The translations under genes and the position numbers were made by a program. The notes under the pieces were generated by a model. The model was not told the DNA's origin. It saw nothing but the letters and a program-made list of their open reading frames with translations, and searched no databases. Below are positions 62,991 through 64,000 of a DNA stretch of 64,000 bases, in pieces. Each line of letters begins with the position of its first letter. The stretch's first letter is position 1. Source of the stretch: Novosphingobium guangzhouense (GTDB taxonomy: Bacteria > Pseudomonadota > Alphaproteobacteria > Sphingomonadales > Sphingomonadaceae); NCBI RefSeq assembly GCF_002896965.1, contig NZ_LYMM01000022.1, forward strand, positions 1 to 64,000, read 5' to 3'.

Positions 62991-63095
62991 GCCGAACGCT
63001 CTAGCCGCGCAAAGGCGCTACGCCAAGTCACCCGGAGCCATGTCGTTACCCACGTTCGGGAACCATTCAGGCGCAGGCGTGTTGCATCGCGGGTC

Positions 63096-63704
63096 ATGAG
63101 GATCCCCCTAGCGCTCGCCCTGACGGGTGCCGCCCTTTCCGGCTGCACCGTGATACCCCCCGCCGATCCGGCCCGGATGCAATCGTATACCCCGGCCTAT
63201 CCGCAAGCGGGCGCGCCGGCGCAACAGCCCGCACCGCCGCCCATGGCCCCGCCAGCAGCACAAACGCAGGCACCCGCCTATGCCGGCCCCGCGGTGACCC
63301 CGCCTTATGCGCCGGTACAGAGCCCGGTACAGAGCCCGGTACAGAGCAATGCGCCTGCGTCCGAACTCCCCCCCGCAACGCCGCAGCCGCCGCTGACTTA
63401 TGCCACGCTTGGCCAGACGGTGACCGTCGGAGGGCCGCGCATCACCCCGGTTGCCGTGCTGGAAGACAGCCGCTGCCCCATGAACGCCCGCTGCGTCTGG
63501 GCCGGGCAGGTCCGCCTGCGCGTGCGTGTCGAAAGCGGTCGCGGCGGCGAGGTGGAGGTAACGTCAGGCAAGCCCGTGACGGTGGCGGACGGCACGCTCG
63601 AACTGGTTGACGTCAGGCCCGACAAGGTCGCGGGCGGCGACAATCACGGCACCGTCGCGCAATCCGCCTATCGTTTCGGCTTCCGCTTCATGGGCGGGTA
63701 CTGA
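63096..63704 (+). CDS. Lipoprotein of unknown function
   Basis: This 202-residue protein has a lipoprotein signal, MRIPLALALTGAALSGC, with the lipobox LSGC. A Pro/Ala/Gln-rich linker (about residues 25-95, including PVQS three times) follows. A compact C-terminal domain has a Cys pair in DSRCPMNARCVWAGQVRLRV and ends AYRFGFRFMGGY. That C-terminal pattern occurs in other small proteobacterial envelope proteins, but I cannot name a function. Divergent from thiE. Confidence 0.78.
   Translation: MRIPLALALTGAALSGCTVIPPADPARMQSYTPAYPQAGAPAQQPAPPPMAPPAAQTQAPAYAGPAVTPPYAPVQSPVQSPVQSNAPASELPPATPQPPLTYATLGQTVTVGGPRITPVAVLEDSRCPMNARCVWAGQVRLRVRVESGRGGEVEVTSGKPVTVADGTLELVDVRPDKVAGGDNHGTVAQSAYRFGFRFMGGY
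63313..63350. repeat. 12-bp tandem repeat in the lipoprotein linker
   Basis: GGTACAGAGCCC is repeated three times in tandem (the last copy incomplete), encoding PVQSPVQSPVQS. In-frame copy changes would alter linker length only. Confidence 0.8.
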
Positions 63705-63711
63705 TCGCACG

Positions 63712-63742
63712 AAAAAGGCGGCGCCCTTTCGAGCGCCGCCTT
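63712..63742 (-). terminator. intrinsic terminator of the aldolase gene
   Basis: On the minus strand a perfect 10-bp stem (AAGGCGGCGC with GCGCCGCCTT, 63742-63733 and 63724-63715) with an 8-nt loop is followed by a run of T residues (63716-63712). It lies 24 bp after the aldolase stop and may also end the convergent lipoprotein transcript. Confidence 0.85.
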
Positions 63743-63765
63743 CATCATGTTTCGTGCAGAAAGGC

Positions 63766-64000
63766 TCAGGCTGCAGCGGCAGCTTCCGCCTTTTGCGTCG
63801 AACCGGCGTAGATCTCGTCGATCGCTTCGCCGAGTGCGGCGTCGAATTCGGCGTCGCTCATCTGCGAGCGCAGGTCCGAAAGCAACGCGCGGCTGAAGCT
63901 GGCGATAATGCCCTTGTTCTTTGCCAGTTCGGCGCAGGCATCGGTACGCGAATAGCCGCCCGAAAGCGCCACCACGCGCAGCACCTTGGGGTGATCGACC
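63766..64000 (-). CDS. fda: Class I fructose-bisphosphate aldolase, 3' part only
   Basis: The visible C-terminal 78 residues (HPKVLRVVALSGGYSRTDAC, then NKGIIASFSRALLSDL and an Ala-rich tail) match bacterial class I fructose-bisphosphate aldolase, which cleaves FBP through a Schiff base. The gene continues beyond position 64000, so the active-site Lys and start are outside the window. The pairing of thiE and this aldolase is one I associate with sphingomonads. Confidence 0.88.
   Translation of the reverse strand, partial: VDHPKVLRVVALSGGYSRTDACAELAKNKGIIASFSRALLSDLRSQMSDAEFDAALGEAIDEIYAGSTQKAEAAAAA

Noticed and set aside
62991-63095. Possible TPP riboswitch upstream of thiE
   Set aside because: The CTGAGA thi-box core is absent and the region is only 105 bp, shared with a divergent gene.
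63301-63355. Short tandem repeats as a possible CRISPR array
   Set aside because: Units are 12 bp, without spacers, and encode an in-frame PVQS linker.

Overview
The window is dense, high-GC chromosomal DNA from an alphaproteobacterium, most likely a sphingomonad (Novosphingobium/Sphingomonadaceae type). This rests on a class I lysyl-tRNA synthetase, a TonB-receptor-based maltodextrin locus like that of Caulobacter and sphingomonads, an EcfG-type stress promoter sequence, HWE-type histidine kinase architecture and dispersed CTTCGACA/TGTCGAAG intergenic repeats. The assignment is inferred from gene content, not from a marker-gene comparison. I found no tRNA, rRNA, CRISPR array, prophage or insertion sequence.

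Layout. 0.3-10.2 kb is housekeeping and mixed: DUF1003 protein, lysK, DUF2218 plus a PadR (YqjI-like) regulator, a DinG/XPD-type helicase, a SixA-like phosphatase, trxB, an alpha/beta hydrolase and a tyrosine phosphatase. 10.7-13.3 kb is a molybdate uptake operon modE-modABC with a ModE-like operator, followed by isovaleryl-CoA dehydrogenase. 14.5-26.0 kb is a complete maltooligosaccharide locus: MFS sugar importer, LacI regulator, TonB-dependent receptor, GH13 amylase, GH13 alpha-glucosidase and GH97 alpha-glucosidase. 26.1-29.2 kb holds TadE/TadE/TadG pseudopilin-type genes. 29.4-35.2 kb is a signalling operon (triple-receiver hybrid kinase, CheR, HWE hybrid kinase) behind a candidate EcfG promoter. 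35.3-47.3 kb is core metabolism: LMW phosphatase, purC, M16 protease, an isocitrate-lyase-superfamily enzyme, gph, glmU, a TPR-like protein, an AIM24 protein, a VapBC toxin-antitoxin pair and glmS.

47.3-62.3 kb is an accessory region and the most interesting part. Four SDRs, a zinc-type dehydrogenase, an alkylsulfatase-like metallo-hydrolase, an AraC regulator, a sulfotransferase and a VOC protein lie next to a bidirectional coenzyme F420 locus. One arm is cofE-cofD-fbiC (fused CofGH) with 4-bp ATGA overlaps. The other is NADPH:F420 reductase-cofC-SDR-LLM-family oxidoreductase. Together they encode the dedicated steps from the deazaflavin precursor to polyglutamylated F420, its reduction and a likely F420H2-dependent consumer, all read from one 82-bp divergent promoter region. 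The substrate of the pathway cannot be read from the sequence.

62.3-64.0 kb returns to core genes: thiE, a lipoprotein and the 3' end of a class I fructose-bisphosphate aldolase that runs off the window.
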